This document shows positions 27,162-36,627 of a stretch of DNA of 64,000 nucleotides, in pieces. The stretch's first letter is position 1. Every line of letters starts with the position of its first letter. The translations under genes and the position numbers were made by a program. The stretch covers positions 1-64,000 of the forward strand of contig CAYGPJ010000010.1 of the NCBI GenBank assembly GCA_964351865.1. Reading direction: 5' to 3'. This DNA is from JBCDJI01 sp964351865. Lineage in GTDB: Bacteria > Verrucomicrobiota > Verrucomicrobiia > Methylacidiphilales > JBCBYL01. The notes below the pieces were generated by a model. That model had not been told where the DNA came from. It saw nothing but the letters and a program-made list of their open reading frames with translations, and ran no database searches.

Positions 27162-29101
27162 GGAATAGGAGTGTTGAGAGTTTCAAAGACATTGGAATTG
27201 CCGATGGCCATTGCGTCGATATCCACGCCATTCAAGTTGTTATCTGCGGAGAGTAGTTTGATACGGTTTGTACCCTTGCGAAGAGGAATTTCCGGAAAGG
27301 TGCTGACTGAAAATTTTCCCATGGTTTCGGGAAGGGTAATTGAAGTAAGAACATCCTGACCGTTTACACGAAGGACGAGCGTGGCACCTTTGGAGCGATA
27401 GCGAAGTGTGATTGGCTGGTTGCCATCTTCCAGTGATTGAACGTTGATCCACTCGGTGAAAAAGATTTTCCCGTTCGTGCTGAGAAAGGCACCACCGGAC
27501 AGTTGAATGTTGTGATCCAGGCTTCCGCTTTGATTGGTGGAACGGAAATCAGCAACTTCACCTTCATAAACTCCATCAGATGGAATCGCTGGTTTTATTG
27601 AGGGTGAAGGCGCGGACTGTGGAGAATCAGGCTGGTAGATTGACACGCTGAGATCGGATCGGAATGACGGTGTGGGTAGCCCTGATGAATTGACTAGGTT
27701 ACCAAATTGCCGTAGATCGTCGGCCCAGGTGTACCGCGCCTGCGTGGGCGAGGGCACTTCCGGGCTGGTGAGCGTAAGGGTGTCTTTACCCAATACGCCA
27801 TTGGCCCAGTGGAACTGTCCGTCGGCACCGGCGATAGCCATGCCGAGCAGATCGTGGGCGGGGTCAGATTCTTTCTGAAGCGTGGCGGGTATATTAGGGT
27901 CGAGGGCGAGGCCGGAACCGGTATGCAAAAAGTGGAGGATGAGCTGGTTCTTTTGGATTTCCTGGCGCAGGAAAGTGGGGCCTTGATCGAGCACATCATG
28001 ACGCCCCATCACACGGTTTTGGTAAACCAGTGCAGCGCGCTCGCCTTTTTCCAAAGCGTTGCGTGGATGGATATCTCCGTCTGAAATATCCCATGTGGGG
28101 ATAAGGAAAACATTGGGTAAACTGAGAGCTTCGAACTGCCCATGGCGAATTCGGGTGGTGCGGTCATTGGCGCCTAGGGAGATCGGTCCAGATTGGGGGC
28201 GGCGCCATTCGTCGCGCAGAGTTGGAAGTTGAGGGACGATAACGAGCATTTCCGGGTTGCCGGAAAGAGTTCGCCAATGGGTGATCAGATCCCGGAGCCA
28301 CTCTCCATATTGGCTGCTATCAGCTTCCAAGCCTCCATTGTTTTCGCCCTGATCCCAAATCATGCCACGGAATGTGTAGCCCATCGCCGGAAGAACATAG
28401 GCATTGAAGTGGCGAGCGGCTCCGGGTTTGGCCGCAGATTCGGGGTGAGCGGCCAGACTGGCAGGATCCATCCATTCATGAATGGCGGAATTGACATAAG
28501 CGGCGCTATAAAATGCGACGGGCACATTTTGATTTTCTGCATTGTGAACGGCGCGGGCAAAGAAGTAGGCTTGGGCATAAAGAAACTGGATATGGAAGGG
28601 GTCCGCGATGGTCCAGCCGGAGCGTTGCTGGAACGCGCGAATTTGCGGATAGTTGTCTCCCTCTACGAGAGAGGCATAAGTGGTTTTACCTATGGGGTTG
28701 GCCATGTTGGACTGACCGCTCATTAACCAGACCTCCCCGAACAGGACGTCGTTAAAGGTGCGTGAGGTATCCGTGTCCGAAACTGTCAGTGAGTACGGGC
28801 CGCCCGCTGCTGTCGGGTCAAGATAGAGTTGCCAGCGGTTGTCTGAGGCGACTTCAGTGATTTTGTTCTGGATCGTGATTCCGGAATCATTTTTGAGGTT
28901 GACCGTGATAATTTCTCCCGGATCACCTGAACCAAAGACGGCCGCTGGCATATCGTGTTGAATGACCATACGATCTGCATAAATCCCTGACATGGAAAAA
29001 TCAGCATTCGCCGAGGAGGCTGTTGCTGAAATGGTCGCGATAAGAATTGGGAGCAGATATCGGGGACCTGACCATATCCGCGTTAGAATGAAATTTATCA
29101 T
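27158..29101 (-). CDS. Sialate O-acetylesterase-like SGNH esterase with C-terminal CBM
   Basis: A 647-residue secreted protein starting at ATG 29101; an in-frame TTG at 29122 would add seven residues before the signal peptide. The SGNH core (about residues 40-480) has 'S-G-Q-S-N-M' for the nucleophile, 'D-Q-G-E-N' where the family usually has W-Y-Q-G-E, and 'D-G-D-I-H-P' for the Asp/His pair. The last ~130 residues form a CBM35/CBM6-like beta-sandwich ('Y-E-G-E-V-A-D-F', 'V-N-V-x-x-L-E', 'G-V-D-I-D-A-M'). In polysaccharide loci such proteins deacetylate hemicellulose side groups, here probably outside the cell. Third gene of the operon. Confidence 0.8.
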   Translation of the reverse strand: MINFILTRIWSGPRYLLPILIATISATASSANADFSMSGIYADRMVIQHDMPAAVFGSGDPGEIITVNLKNDSGITIQNKITEVASDNRWQLYLDPTAAGGPYSLTVSDTDTSRTFNDVLFGEVWLMSGQSNMANPIGKTTYASLVEGDNYPQIRAFQQRSGWTIADPFHIQFLYAQAYFFARAVHNAENQNVPVAFYSAAYVNSAIHEWMDPASLAAHPESAAKPGAARHFNAYVLPAMGYTFRGMIWDQGENNGGLEADSSQYGEWLRDLITHWRTLSGNPEMLVIVPQLPTLRDEWRRPQSGPISLGANDRTTRIRHGQFEALSLPNVFLIPTWDISDGDIHPRNALEKGERAALVYQNRVMGRHDVLDQGPTFLRQEIQKNQLILHFLHTGSGLALDPNIPATLQKESDPAHDLLGMAIAGADGQFHWANGVLGKDTLTLTSPEVPSPTQARYTWADDLRQFGNLVNSSGLPTPSFRSDLSVSIYQPDSPQSAPSPSIKPAIPSDGVYEGEVADFRSTNQSGSLDHNIQLSGGAFLSTNGKIFFTEWINVQSLEDGNQPITLRYRSKGATLVLRVNGQDVLTSITLPETMGKFSVSTFPEIPLRKGTNRIKLLSADNNLNGVDIDAMAIGNSNVFETLNTPIP

Positions 29102-29142
29102 AGGAGGCGTATAGATTGACAAGGGGCAAATCTGGATTGCTA

Positions 29143-31395
29143 TTAACGATTGTTTTCAGCTTTGGGGTTTCCGTAGGCAAATGAATTACCGGTCCATCCG
29201 ACATAAGCGCGACCGTAGACGTCAGGGTCTCCGGTGACTACGGTTACAATATCGAAAATCCCGAGAGGGAATTCAGCAATTCTATTCCAGGAGATTCCTT
29301 CATCGGATGAGCGCCAGATACCCCACTTTGAGTCGGCAGAGGAGCGTCCGTAAACGAATATGGTGGGATATCCGTCGGGAGCGGCTGCCTTGCCGTAACC
29401 GAAGGCCCAGGCTTGGTCGAAGAAGGGAACCGGAAGCCAGGTGTTTCCGCCGTCCGTGGAACGCGAAAGTGCATCTTTGCGGGCGATGACGTCACGGCCT
29501 TGTGCGAACCAGAGGTGGCCGGCCTGACCGGGCACGCCCTTGAGCTGGGAATGGTGCGTCCAACTGGCCAGAGAAGCCTCGGTACTTGTGAATGTCGCTC
29601 CGTGGTCAGTGCTGACAAGGAGTCGTCCGGGGTTCCACTGGTGCAGATAGAATGTGCCGGGAAGGGCTCCGTCGGCTGCCAGGCGGCGGCGATTACCAAA
29701 AAAGTAGCCCTGCCAGTCATCGAGTTCAATATTACTGGGTTTCCAGGTGGCTCCGCCATCGGTGGTGTAGTGAAGAAATTTTTCACTGGATCGGGGATGC
29801 CAGACAAGGTTGCTGGTGTCGTCGGCAGATACTGCAATCTCGCCAAAGCGTAATCCCTCAGGTGTGTTCTTGCCTTCTGGGCTGACAGAGTCAAAACGTT
29901 TCCAAGTGATACCGCCATCGGTGCTGGTTCCGCTGAACACCTTGCCGTGAACGATGTGGTGTGTGACGGTCATTGCGACAAAGTCAGGATTCGTGGGCGT
30001 GGTGGCGAGGCTCCAGCCGGAATTAAAATCGTCAGAAAGGCCGATTTGATCTGTAGGTGCGCGGTCGAGATCATGATGAATGAAACCGAGACGGTCCCAC
30101 ACTGAGGTTAAGACTTTGCCACCGGGCATCGCTACGATGTCGGTGGTGACCATTTCCTCGATGCCTTCAGAGACATCGTGAAAAGTGGGATTGTTTTTTG
30201 AGGGGAGCAGATCGTCAGAGCGCCAGACACCCATACCTTCCGCCAACCAGAGGCGTCCGGGGTAGTGAGGGTCGAAAACTAGTGCTCCTATTGAGAGCCA
30301 ATTGCGCAGGGTGCTGGACATTTTCCAACCAAAGGGAGACTGGAAGTGTAAGCGTCCCTCATCGTTGAGTGTGTTGGTTTCCAGGGTGCTCCAAGTTTCG
30401 CCCGAGTCGGTACTGCGGAAAAATTGTTGAAAACCTCCGGTCACCGCATAAATGTGGGTCGGGTTTGTCGGGTCGATTGCCAGTTCGGCGAGCTTTTGGT
30501 GGTTGTGGGGAGTAAGGGTTTTCCAGTCTGTGTCTGGATTATAGCGGCGTAATCCGAATTCTCCCTTTCCGGTGGTAAAGAGGAATCCCTGAGATGTATC
30601 CATGTCTTCCGCCCAGAGTCCTTCTGCTAGTATGGACTGCCAAGTCAGCCCCGCATCGTCGGATCGATAGATGCCGCGACCTGCAACAGAGATATAGGCC
30701 CGGTCGGGGGTTAATGAATCAAATACCACCTTGACAATACCGACCTTATGATTGTTGATGGGTTCGGCATCAGGAATCTGCTCCGTGGAAACCTGAACCC
30801 AGTTGATGCCGCCGTCGGAAGAGCGCCACAGACCGTTGGCGCGGGATCCGTAGAGAACGATGGATGCGTCGGTCGGGTGAACCGCAATACGTTCTGAGGT
30901 GCGATACTCTTCATTTCCGGCGATGGCTACGCGCAGGTTAGTTAGCACAAAGCTCTCTCCATAGTCTGTGCTGCGCAGCAGGACCCCGGGAACGTTGGTG
31001 CTGGTTCCGGAGGCGACAAAGAGGATCTCCGGCGCGGAGGGGGCAATGGCGATGGATTCGACATGGTATAGCGATGCTCTTTTCACACCGGGATTGCCCT
31101 CAGATTGGTTGAGGAAAGAAACAGGCAGTGCCTTGTCGACGAGAAGTTGCTTCCAGGAAGAAGTCTCCGGGTTCCAACTATAGACGCCTCCTACATCGGT
31201 GCGGGCATAGACGAGATCCGCTTTTCCGGGATGGACCACCAAACCTGTCACCCATCCGCCACCACCAATTTTGATCGGCTTCCATTCGTATTCGGAGACA
31301 AGATCGGCTGCCGAGAGGGTTCTCAAAAGGATACTAACAAGTATTAATGTAAATGTTGCAAAGCGTAAAAATGCGGGCATTGGGTTGGTAGTCAT
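29143..31395 (-). CDS. Secreted GH74-like xyloglucanase-type propeller enzyme
   Basis: A 750-residue enzyme with a signal peptide of about 29 residues. ATG 31395 is used; ATG 31380 is an alternative giving a more compact leader. The mature part is a double seven-bladed propeller of the GH74 type with 'Y-E-W-K-P-I-K-I-G-G-G-G-W-V-T-G', 'Y-A-R-T-D-V-G-G' (conserved catalytic Asp region) and many 'S-x-D-x-G' blade turns. GH74 enzymes cut xyloglucan or related beta-1,4-glucans by inversion. Seven bases downstream of GH9, so coexpressed with it. It is related to residues 285-1060 of the protein at 7359-10829 but lacks the extra modules. Confidence 0.78.
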   Translation of the reverse strand: MTTNPMPAFLRFATFTLILVSILLRTLSAADLVSEYEWKPIKIGGGGWVTGLVVHPGKADLVYARTDVGGVYSWNPETSSWKQLLVDKALPVSFLNQSEGNPGVKRASLYHVESIAIAPSAPEILFVASGTSTNVPGVLLRSTDYGESFVLTNLRVAIAGNEEYRTSERIAVHPTDASIVLYGSRANGLWRSSDGGINWVQVSTEQIPDAEPINNHKVGIVKVVFDSLTPDRAYISVAGRGIYRSDDAGLTWQSILAEGLWAEDMDTSQGFLFTTGKGEFGLRRYNPDTDWKTLTPHNHQKLAELAIDPTNPTHIYAVTGGFQQFFRSTDSGETWSTLETNTLNDEGRLHFQSPFGWKMSSTLRNWLSIGALVFDPHYPGRLWLAEGMGVWRSDDLLPSKNNPTFHDVSEGIEEMVTTDIVAMPGGKVLTSVWDRLGFIHHDLDRAPTDQIGLSDDFNSGWSLATTPTNPDFVAMTVTHHIVHGKVFSGTSTDGGITWKRFDSVSPEGKNTPEGLRFGEIAVSADDTSNLVWHPRSSEKFLHYTTDGGATWKPSNIELDDWQGYFFGNRRRLAADGALPGTFYLHQWNPGRLLVSTDHGATFTSTEASLASWTHHSQLKGVPGQAGHLWFAQGRDVIARKDALSRSTDGGNTWLPVPFFDQAWAFGYGKAAAPDGYPTIFVYGRSSADSKWGIWRSSDEGISWNRIAEFPLGIFDIVTVVTGDPDVYGRAYVGWTGNSFAYGNPKAENNR

Positions 31396-31401
31396 GTAAT
31401 T

Positions 31402-33819
31402 TTATTCTAAGGTTAGTTTTTTAGTTGGTAATGGGTTCAAAGTTGAGACGGCATGCAGAAATCCATAAAATGCTGCAGCGGGACCTGACTGCTGATGGAT
31501 CGTGAATTCGGAGGTCATCGGCGAGCAGCGATTGGCGAAATAGCGTTCGTTTCCGGGCCAGTTGTCAATTTCCGGGTAGACAGTATGGTGTGGCCAGCCT
31601 CGATCCCACGGCCCTGCACCTTTAGTGTCTTTGCGCCAATGGGCGTAGGGAATCATGCCCGGGTGGTATTTCCCTTTTCCGTTATACCATGCATCCATAT
31701 GAAAAATATGGGTGGGATGGCGGGGGCCGATGCCCGTGATCCACGTCATATTCTGGGAGTTTGTGCCTAGAAAATAGTCCGCAGTATTGTAAAGATTGGC
31801 CAGATAGGCTTTCGCCTTTTCGGGATCGGTGCGTTTAACAATGTTATATCCGATCATACCTTCGAGTACCCAAGGAGTGGTCTGCTGCCCTACCAACATA
31901 GGAAAGTTGAAGTTTCCGCCCCATCGGAGTGACCTCCTGGAAGGGGTTTTTATGATGATTTCGTCAGCACTGCGCAAGAGTGCCGCAGTTATTCTTTCAT
32001 AAACTACTTCATCGGGCACCCCTGAACCTCCACCTAGAGCATAAATTGATGGGCCGTAGAGTCCATCCTCATTGAGGAGACTGAATTTGTTGATCGCTCG
32101 GGCATCTTTCTTGAACTGTTCATGATATAATTTCTCTCCGGTCAGTCGGTAAAGTGCCGCCGCTGCGTAAATTCGCTGATCACTCAATGAAAATGTAGTG
32201 TTGTTTTCATCACCTGGGTGCGTATTGGCTTGGGCCCATGCGTAGGATTCGATGGCTTCTCTGATCCAATCGGTGCCTTCCGGATCCTTAACGCCAGCTA
32301 GATTTAAGTTATAAGCCAAATGTGCAGCCACACCGGCGTAGCGGTAAGTGGACCATGGGTCTTCACCGGAAACCACCCAGTCCCGACCGATATCCTCCCA
32401 AGAACCTTGCCCGAGCCGTTTTCCATTGGGGAGAACCTTTTCGTCCGGTCCGTAGGCGTCTGCGGCCACGCGGAGACCGACGCCACCGGTGCCCCATCCT
32501 TTGGCGAGTAACTCTGCTCGCAGCCGCTGACAGTAGCGCGGCAACCACGCGGCTTCATCCAGAATGTCCGGAACATTATTGCTGCTTTCGGGGATGTTGA
32601 GCTGAGAGTCGGAGAAACCTTCAGGTGTCAGTTCGTATGCGAAGAGCAGTTCTTGAGCAACTCTCAGATGTGTGAAATACCCATCCCAGTCACCTGCATC
32701 CTGATACCAGCCCCAGGCTTCAGTGAGGTTGCCCTTGCGCCCGGCATCCAACAATTTCCTTTCTCCTCCCTCACTGCCCCATTCAGTGAATCGTGTTGTT
32801 GTATAAAATAGACGGTTTTCAAATCCCGGTGTCAGTTTGGGATTATGCGGAGCAGGGCGTGTGAACTCGGTATAAGGTTGCTGCAACTCGATACCAGAGC
32901 GGTTATGATACAACGAGCGGGCGACATGGTAAAAAGGATCGTGATAGATATTATTGGCAATGCGAAACGGCCAGGATGAACCAATACCCTGAACCTGGAG
33001 GACATAGTTTCCCGGTTTTGTGAACTCGGAGAAATCACATTCCCAGACGTCGGCTCCCAGAAAATTTGCGTTGGGGGTGTCGTCGTTTTGTCCGGTTTCT
33101 GCCTGCGTCCGTGGCAGTCGGAACTGGGTGACACCTGAAAATGAAACTTTACCCGTTTGGGTGTCGATTAGATGGAATGGACGATTTTTCATGTCATCGA
33201 GTTCCAGCGGGCCTTTGTCCCCCATCCAATAATAGACGTATCCGAATTTTTCAGGTGCGGAAGGAACATATCCCAAAGTATTCACGCGCACCGCTTCGGA
33301 GCGAAGTGTCGGATCGCCATATGTAAAGGTCCAAGAGTCTCCATTGGATGCCAGGCCTCCGGTCTGCAGCATGTAGGTTTTGCCCTCTTGAAGTTTATTG
33401 GGCAGATCGAGAAATAGCTGGTGCTCGAGCACCTGATCCGGCCGTTTGTTCACGGTGACCCCGTTCACCATCGAATCCACAAACCAGGCAAACTCCTTTC
33501 CTTTGGATTTGCGACCTAACGAAACAGGGGCGATCCCGGGTTGAAAAGCAGGGTCGTCCGCACTCGATATCTTGTACGAAGCTGGATTCATGGCCGAATT
33601 CATATCGAGGGGTTGGGAGTGCACGATGTCGGCGTTCCGGGCTTGCCCGCGCCTGTGATATTCGACGTGGCCTTCGTCAATTGCAATATGTAGAATGCCG
33701 TCCGTGAGCGGCTGCACGGCAGTGATTTCAGCAGCATGGAGACCTGAATAGAGAAAAATCGAACTTAGAAAGACAGTGGAATATTTAGATATTCCCGGGC
33801 AGTGCTGAAAATTTTTCAT
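31402..33819 (-). CDS. GH9 endo-glucanase-type glycosidase
   Basis: An 805-residue secreted enzyme: signal peptide (about 1-29), an extra N-terminal region, an Ig-like CelD_N domain (about 170-290, beginning 'V-N-T-L-G-Y-x-P'), and an (alpha/alpha)6 catalytic domain. The GH9 'D-A-G-D' catalytic base motif is at residues 374-377, and the C-terminal acid region 'T-S-E-F-T-I' precedes a hydrophobic closing helix. GH9 enzymes cut beta-1,4-glucan, glucomannan or xyloglucan backbones. First gene of the seven-gene minus-strand operon. Upstream lies a TATAAT at 33921-33916 and a GCATATAGATGC site at 33964-33975. Confidence 0.85.
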   Translation of the reverse strand: MKNFQHCPGISKYSTVFLSSIFLYSGLHAAEITAVQPLTDGILHIAIDEGHVEYHRRGQARNADIVHSQPLDMNSAMNPASYKISSADDPAFQPGIAPVSLGRKSKGKEFAWFVDSMVNGVTVNKRPDQVLEHQLFLDLPNKLQEGKTYMLQTGGLASNGDSWTFTYGDPTLRSEAVRVNTLGYVPSAPEKFGYVYYWMGDKGPLELDDMKNRPFHLIDTQTGKVSFSGVTQFRLPRTQAETGQNDDTPNANFLGADVWECDFSEFTKPGNYVLQVQGIGSSWPFRIANNIYHDPFYHVARSLYHNRSGIELQQPYTEFTRPAPHNPKLTPGFENRLFYTTTRFTEWGSEGGERKLLDAGRKGNLTEAWGWYQDAGDWDGYFTHLRVAQELLFAYELTPEGFSDSQLNIPESSNNVPDILDEAAWLPRYCQRLRAELLAKGWGTGGVGLRVAADAYGPDEKVLPNGKRLGQGSWEDIGRDWVVSGEDPWSTYRYAGVAAHLAYNLNLAGVKDPEGTDWIREAIESYAWAQANTHPGDENNTTFSLSDQRIYAAAALYRLTGEKLYHEQFKKDARAINKFSLLNEDGLYGPSIYALGGGSGVPDEVVYERITAALLRSADEIIIKTPSRRSLRWGGNFNFPMLVGQQTTPWVLEGMIGYNIVKRTDPEKAKAYLANLYNTADYFLGTNSQNMTWITGIGPRHPTHIFHMDAWYNGKGKYHPGMIPYAHWRKDTKGAGPWDRGWPHHTVYPEIDNWPGNERYFANRCSPMTSEFTIHQQSGPAAAFYGFLHAVSTLNPLPTKKLTLE

Positions 33820-33963
33820 AATGCTGACATTTTACGTCCATTCTTTGTAGCAGTCAGGAGGATTCGACTGTTCACGAAACCTTTACAATCCTGTTGCCTG
33901 TTCTGGACGACTATTATTATAAAGGTCTATCAAACTTATCATGTTTATAAAGTGACAGTCTAG

Positions 33964-33975
33964 GCATATAGATGC
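33964..33975 (-). promoter_or_regulatory. GCATHYWGATGC operator-like site upstream of the GH9 operon
   Basis: The plus strand reads GCATATAGATGC. It lies 145 bases upstream of the GH9 start and about 45 bases upstream of a good TATAAT on the minus strand (33921-33916), so it would be centred near -60 if that is the -10 box. This position suits an activator or distal operator. Polarity fits a minus-strand target. Confidence 0.6.
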
Positions 33976-33996
33976 ACAGAGTCAGTTTTTGCTATT

Positions 33997-35304
33997 TTAT
34001 GGGCCTGAAATAGGTGGAAGGACAGAAGCTTTGAGTTCATCCAGCCATTTTTTACTCCGATTAATAAATGCTGCGTGAGCGTGTTTAGTATCATCGTGTC
34101 CGGCGTCCGGCATGAGAACTAATTCGACCGGGGCTTGAATTTGATTTGCCATAACAAGCACGCCAGACGGTGGGCAAACCGTATCGGCAAGACCTGTTCC
34201 TATCATTGCCGGAACGCGCACATATTTTGCAAAATTGACTGCATCATAATAATCGCTGGTTGTCAGAATGGTATCCTGGTTTTCCGGATTAACTTTGTCG
34301 GCTAGTACATTGGGAAAACCCGTTGCTCGGTTGGCGAGTCGTCCTGCTTGGTCGCAACCGGCCGGGACGTTGGCTATAACTGATGTGACCCGCGAATGGA
34401 TAGCAGCAAGAGCAATGGCTAGATAGCCGCCTTGGCTTGTGCCCTTTGCTACGAGGGTGTGGCCGTCCCATTCCTTGCGCGAAGTGATATAGTCTGCAGC
34501 CCTTTTTGCGGCCAGAATCATATTCAAGAAATAGCTGCTATCAGGATTTTCCCGCCCAATTAGAAAGTAGTTTAAGAGAGGTCCTTCTGCCTGTTTCTCA
34601 TAAAAATCGGGCTTTTCATAGATTGGCAAGTCGTGAGGCATGACGTTAACAACCAGCCAACCCGCGCGTGCATGTTCTAGCACCCACTCCTGCTGAAGGG
34701 GGTAAACACCGGCCCATTGCAGTAATATTAGAGCAGGAAACTTGCCTGTTGGATGATCGGGAACTGCTAGTTGGGCATGAACGGAGCGGCCTTCAATTGA
34801 ATCAAGTTGAAGCTCAAAAACTTGAATGGTTATTCTATTATTGGGAAGTTCTTTGATTTTAGGAGCCATGGGAATATGATCCAGCCGAGCTACTTTTGCT
34901 TTCCAGAAGGCCAGAAAGTCGGACGGTTCCGGACGGGCAGGTTGCAGGAGTTCAGCTGCGACGGCACAGCCGCTTTTCACTGTTTGTTTTTTGCCTGAGT
35001 TGTCCGTATAGTCGATTTCCAGCAACACGGTTCCGGATGAAATGATTTGAGGAACACGGAGGGTTTGAGGTTCGCCCGGGGTTAATGTCAGTGCTTTGCT
35101 TCCGATTAGTTGATATCCGTTGAGTTTCCATCGGCATGCAAGAGAAATTGGCACCGACGAAACCGAGGGTTCAACACTTACTGTCCACGAAGGGATCGAA
35201 TTCGCAGGATAGCTTGGATAATTGGACCGAAGTTCAAGTCCGGTTGCAGCAAGCTGGAGGGGGAATGATACAGCTGCTGAATAAAGGAAAATAAGTTTTC
35301 TCAT
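33997..35304 (-). CDS. CE7-type acetyl xylan esterase (AXE1 family)
   Basis: A 435-residue secreted esterase: a signal peptide (1-20), an Ig-like N-terminal domain (about 25-125), then an AXE1/cephalosporin-C deacetylase alpha/beta hydrolase domain. The nucleophile is in 'G-T-S-Q-G-G', the Asp in 'G-L-A-D-T-V-C-P-P' and the His in 'D-A-G-H-D'. CE7 enzymes remove acetyl from xylo- or other oligosaccharides; members are usually about 320 residues, the excess being the Ig-like domain. It is separated from GH9 by a 177-base promoter region, so it has its own terminator or reads into the operon. Divergent from the gene at 35517 with two GCAT sites between. Confidence 0.82.
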   Translation of the reverse strand: MRKLIFLYSAAVSFPLQLAATGLELRSNYPSYPANSIPSWTVSVEPSVSSVPISLACRWKLNGYQLIGSKALTLTPGEPQTLRVPQIISSGTVLLEIDYTDNSGKKQTVKSGCAVAAELLQPARPEPSDFLAFWKAKVARLDHIPMAPKIKELPNNRITIQVFELQLDSIEGRSVHAQLAVPDHPTGKFPALILLQWAGVYPLQQEWVLEHARAGWLVVNVMPHDLPIYEKPDFYEKQAEGPLLNYFLIGRENPDSSYFLNMILAAKRAADYITSRKEWDGHTLVAKGTSQGGYLAIALAAIHSRVTSVIANVPAGCDQAGRLANRATGFPNVLADKVNPENQDTILTTSDYYDAVNFAKYVRVPAMIGTGLADTVCPPSGVLVMANQIQAPVELVLMPDAGHDDTKHAHAAFINRSKKWLDELKASVLPPISGP

Positions 35305-35392
35305 GAGGGCGCTACTCGATTAATGATTGGTCACTGATTTAGAGCATTCTACTTTGGTTGCTTTGAAGGGAACTAAGCAACAATCTGACAGG

Positions 35393-35404
35393 GCATACTG
35401 ATGC
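35393..35404 (-). promoter_or_regulatory. GCATHYWGATGC operator-like site, CE7 side
   Basis: The plus strand reads GCATACTGATGC, flanked by GG and CA. It lies 89 bases upstream of the CE7 start, and its start is 65 bases from the second site in the same divergent region. Polarity fits the minus-strand CE7 gene. Confidence 0.6.
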
Positions 35405-35457
35405 CAGTATCCTCGTTCTGGTCCAGCCTTGATAACAAATGATCAGAATACTGGGGG

Positions 35458-35469
35458 CATCTATATGCG
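35458..35469 (+). promoter_or_regulatory. GCATHYWGATGC operator-like site, 35517 side
   Basis: The plus strand reads GCATCTATATGC, the exact reverse complement of the GH9-operon site. It lies 48 bases upstream of the GTG start at 35517. Polarity fits a plus-strand target. Confidence 0.6.
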
Positions 35470-35516
35470 TACTTGTGCGGTTGTTAATGTGAAATGAAGG
35501 TGGTAGCCGTCATACT

Positions 35517-36533
35517 GTGAACAAAGTATGTGTGTATTTCAGTGTTCTTGGTTGTGTTCTGGGGATTTTAGGATTAGCCCATTTATCAGCAGGCACGGAG
35601 CAACGTTCCCCCGATGGATATGGACCTAATCTATACTGGCCCGGGGACTTCGAGCACCGCTTCGAAGGAGGTATTTTCGGTTCACAGACTAATTTACACA
35701 TTACGGCAGCCCCAGGACGTTGTTCCGAAAGTAAGAAGGTCTGGAAGATTGTGTCAGGCTATCAGCACTTGGAATTACTGGTTCCTTCATATTGTAAGGG
35801 TAAAATTACCTTCTGGGCATTTGCGTCCTATCCGCAGACGCTGATTTTTAAAGTTGTTGACCCTCTTCCGCCAGAGGTAGCCAGTCCCGGTAATGAAACG
35901 CGCACGTTAGATCAGAATCATATCATTGAGGCAAGCGGAGAATGGAAATTTTACCAAATTGAATTCGAAACGCTGGGCTCCTGGCCTAAGCCGCCGGTGA
36001 GTGAAATTCTGCTATGCTTCTTTCATGAAGGGAATGGCGATGTCTTGATCGACGACTTGGAGGTTCGCATGGCTCCAGTTCAGCGTGTAGTGGAGGGGCT
36101 AATTCCGGATGTACTTCCCATTTCTGCCGATGCGTTCGCTGGCACTCTTTTTGGTTCGAAGGGTGATGGGCAAGGCGTAACAAATTTTGCGGAGAATTCT
36201 ATTGATGCAACCAGTCTCCGCGGGAAACGTATACGAATTTCAGCGAATGTCACTTACCTCTCCATGAGCGGGAATATCCAACACTGGGGTAGTATTTTGT
36301 TTTTGCTCAAGAGTACCGATCCTGCCGATGGTGAGATTCTACAACCCGAAGGGGACTGGCCTTTTTGGGCTCCCATCGGACACGCCAGTCCGCCAGGAGA
36401 GCCCCGCCGTATCCATGCGGTGTTTCAGGTGCCGGAAGAGATTGCCGGATTGCAATTAATTATACAGGCACAGCAAGGCATCGGCTCTAATCTGGCGCGG
36501 GTGGATGGGCTGAACTTTGAGATTCTCAATTGA
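35517..36533 (+). CDS. Secreted protein with two carbohydrate-binding-like beta-sandwiches
   Basis: A 338-residue protein with GTG start 35517 and a signal peptide (residues 1-26). Two repeats of about 140 residues resemble CBM4/9/16-type jelly rolls: the first begins 'N-L-Y-W-P-G-D-F-E' and ends 'D-V-L-I-D-D-L-E-V', the second begins after 'A-F-A-G-T-L' and ends 'A-R-V-D-G-L-N-F-E'. No catalytic motif is seen. It is divergent from CE7 and followed by an acetylesterase gene 94 bases away, so a substrate-binding role at the surface is plausible. Family assignment is by fold impression only. Confidence 0.6.
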   Translation: MNKVCVYFSVLGCVLGILGLAHLSAGTEQRSPDGYGPNLYWPGDFEHRFEGGIFGSQTNLHITAAPGRCSESKKVWKIVSGYQHLELLVPSYCKGKITFWAFASYPQTLIFKVVDPLPPEVASPGNETRTLDQNHIIEASGEWKFYQIEFETLGSWPKPPVSEILLCFFHEGNGDVLIDDLEVRMAPVQRVVEGLIPDVLPISADAFAGTLFGSKGDGQGVTNFAENSIDATSLRGKRIRISANVTYLSMSGNIQHWGSILFLLKSTDPADGEILQPEGDWPFWAPIGHASPPGEPRRIHAVFQVPEEIAGLQLIIQAQQGIGSNLARVDGLNFEILN

Positions 36534-36627
36534 TTCCAGAACGGGGAACCACTTTGTAACAATAATTTAGCAATTGCTGGTTCAGGAACATTTTTTTCCG
36601 TGAGCCGCAGCATTGGCACACGTTCCC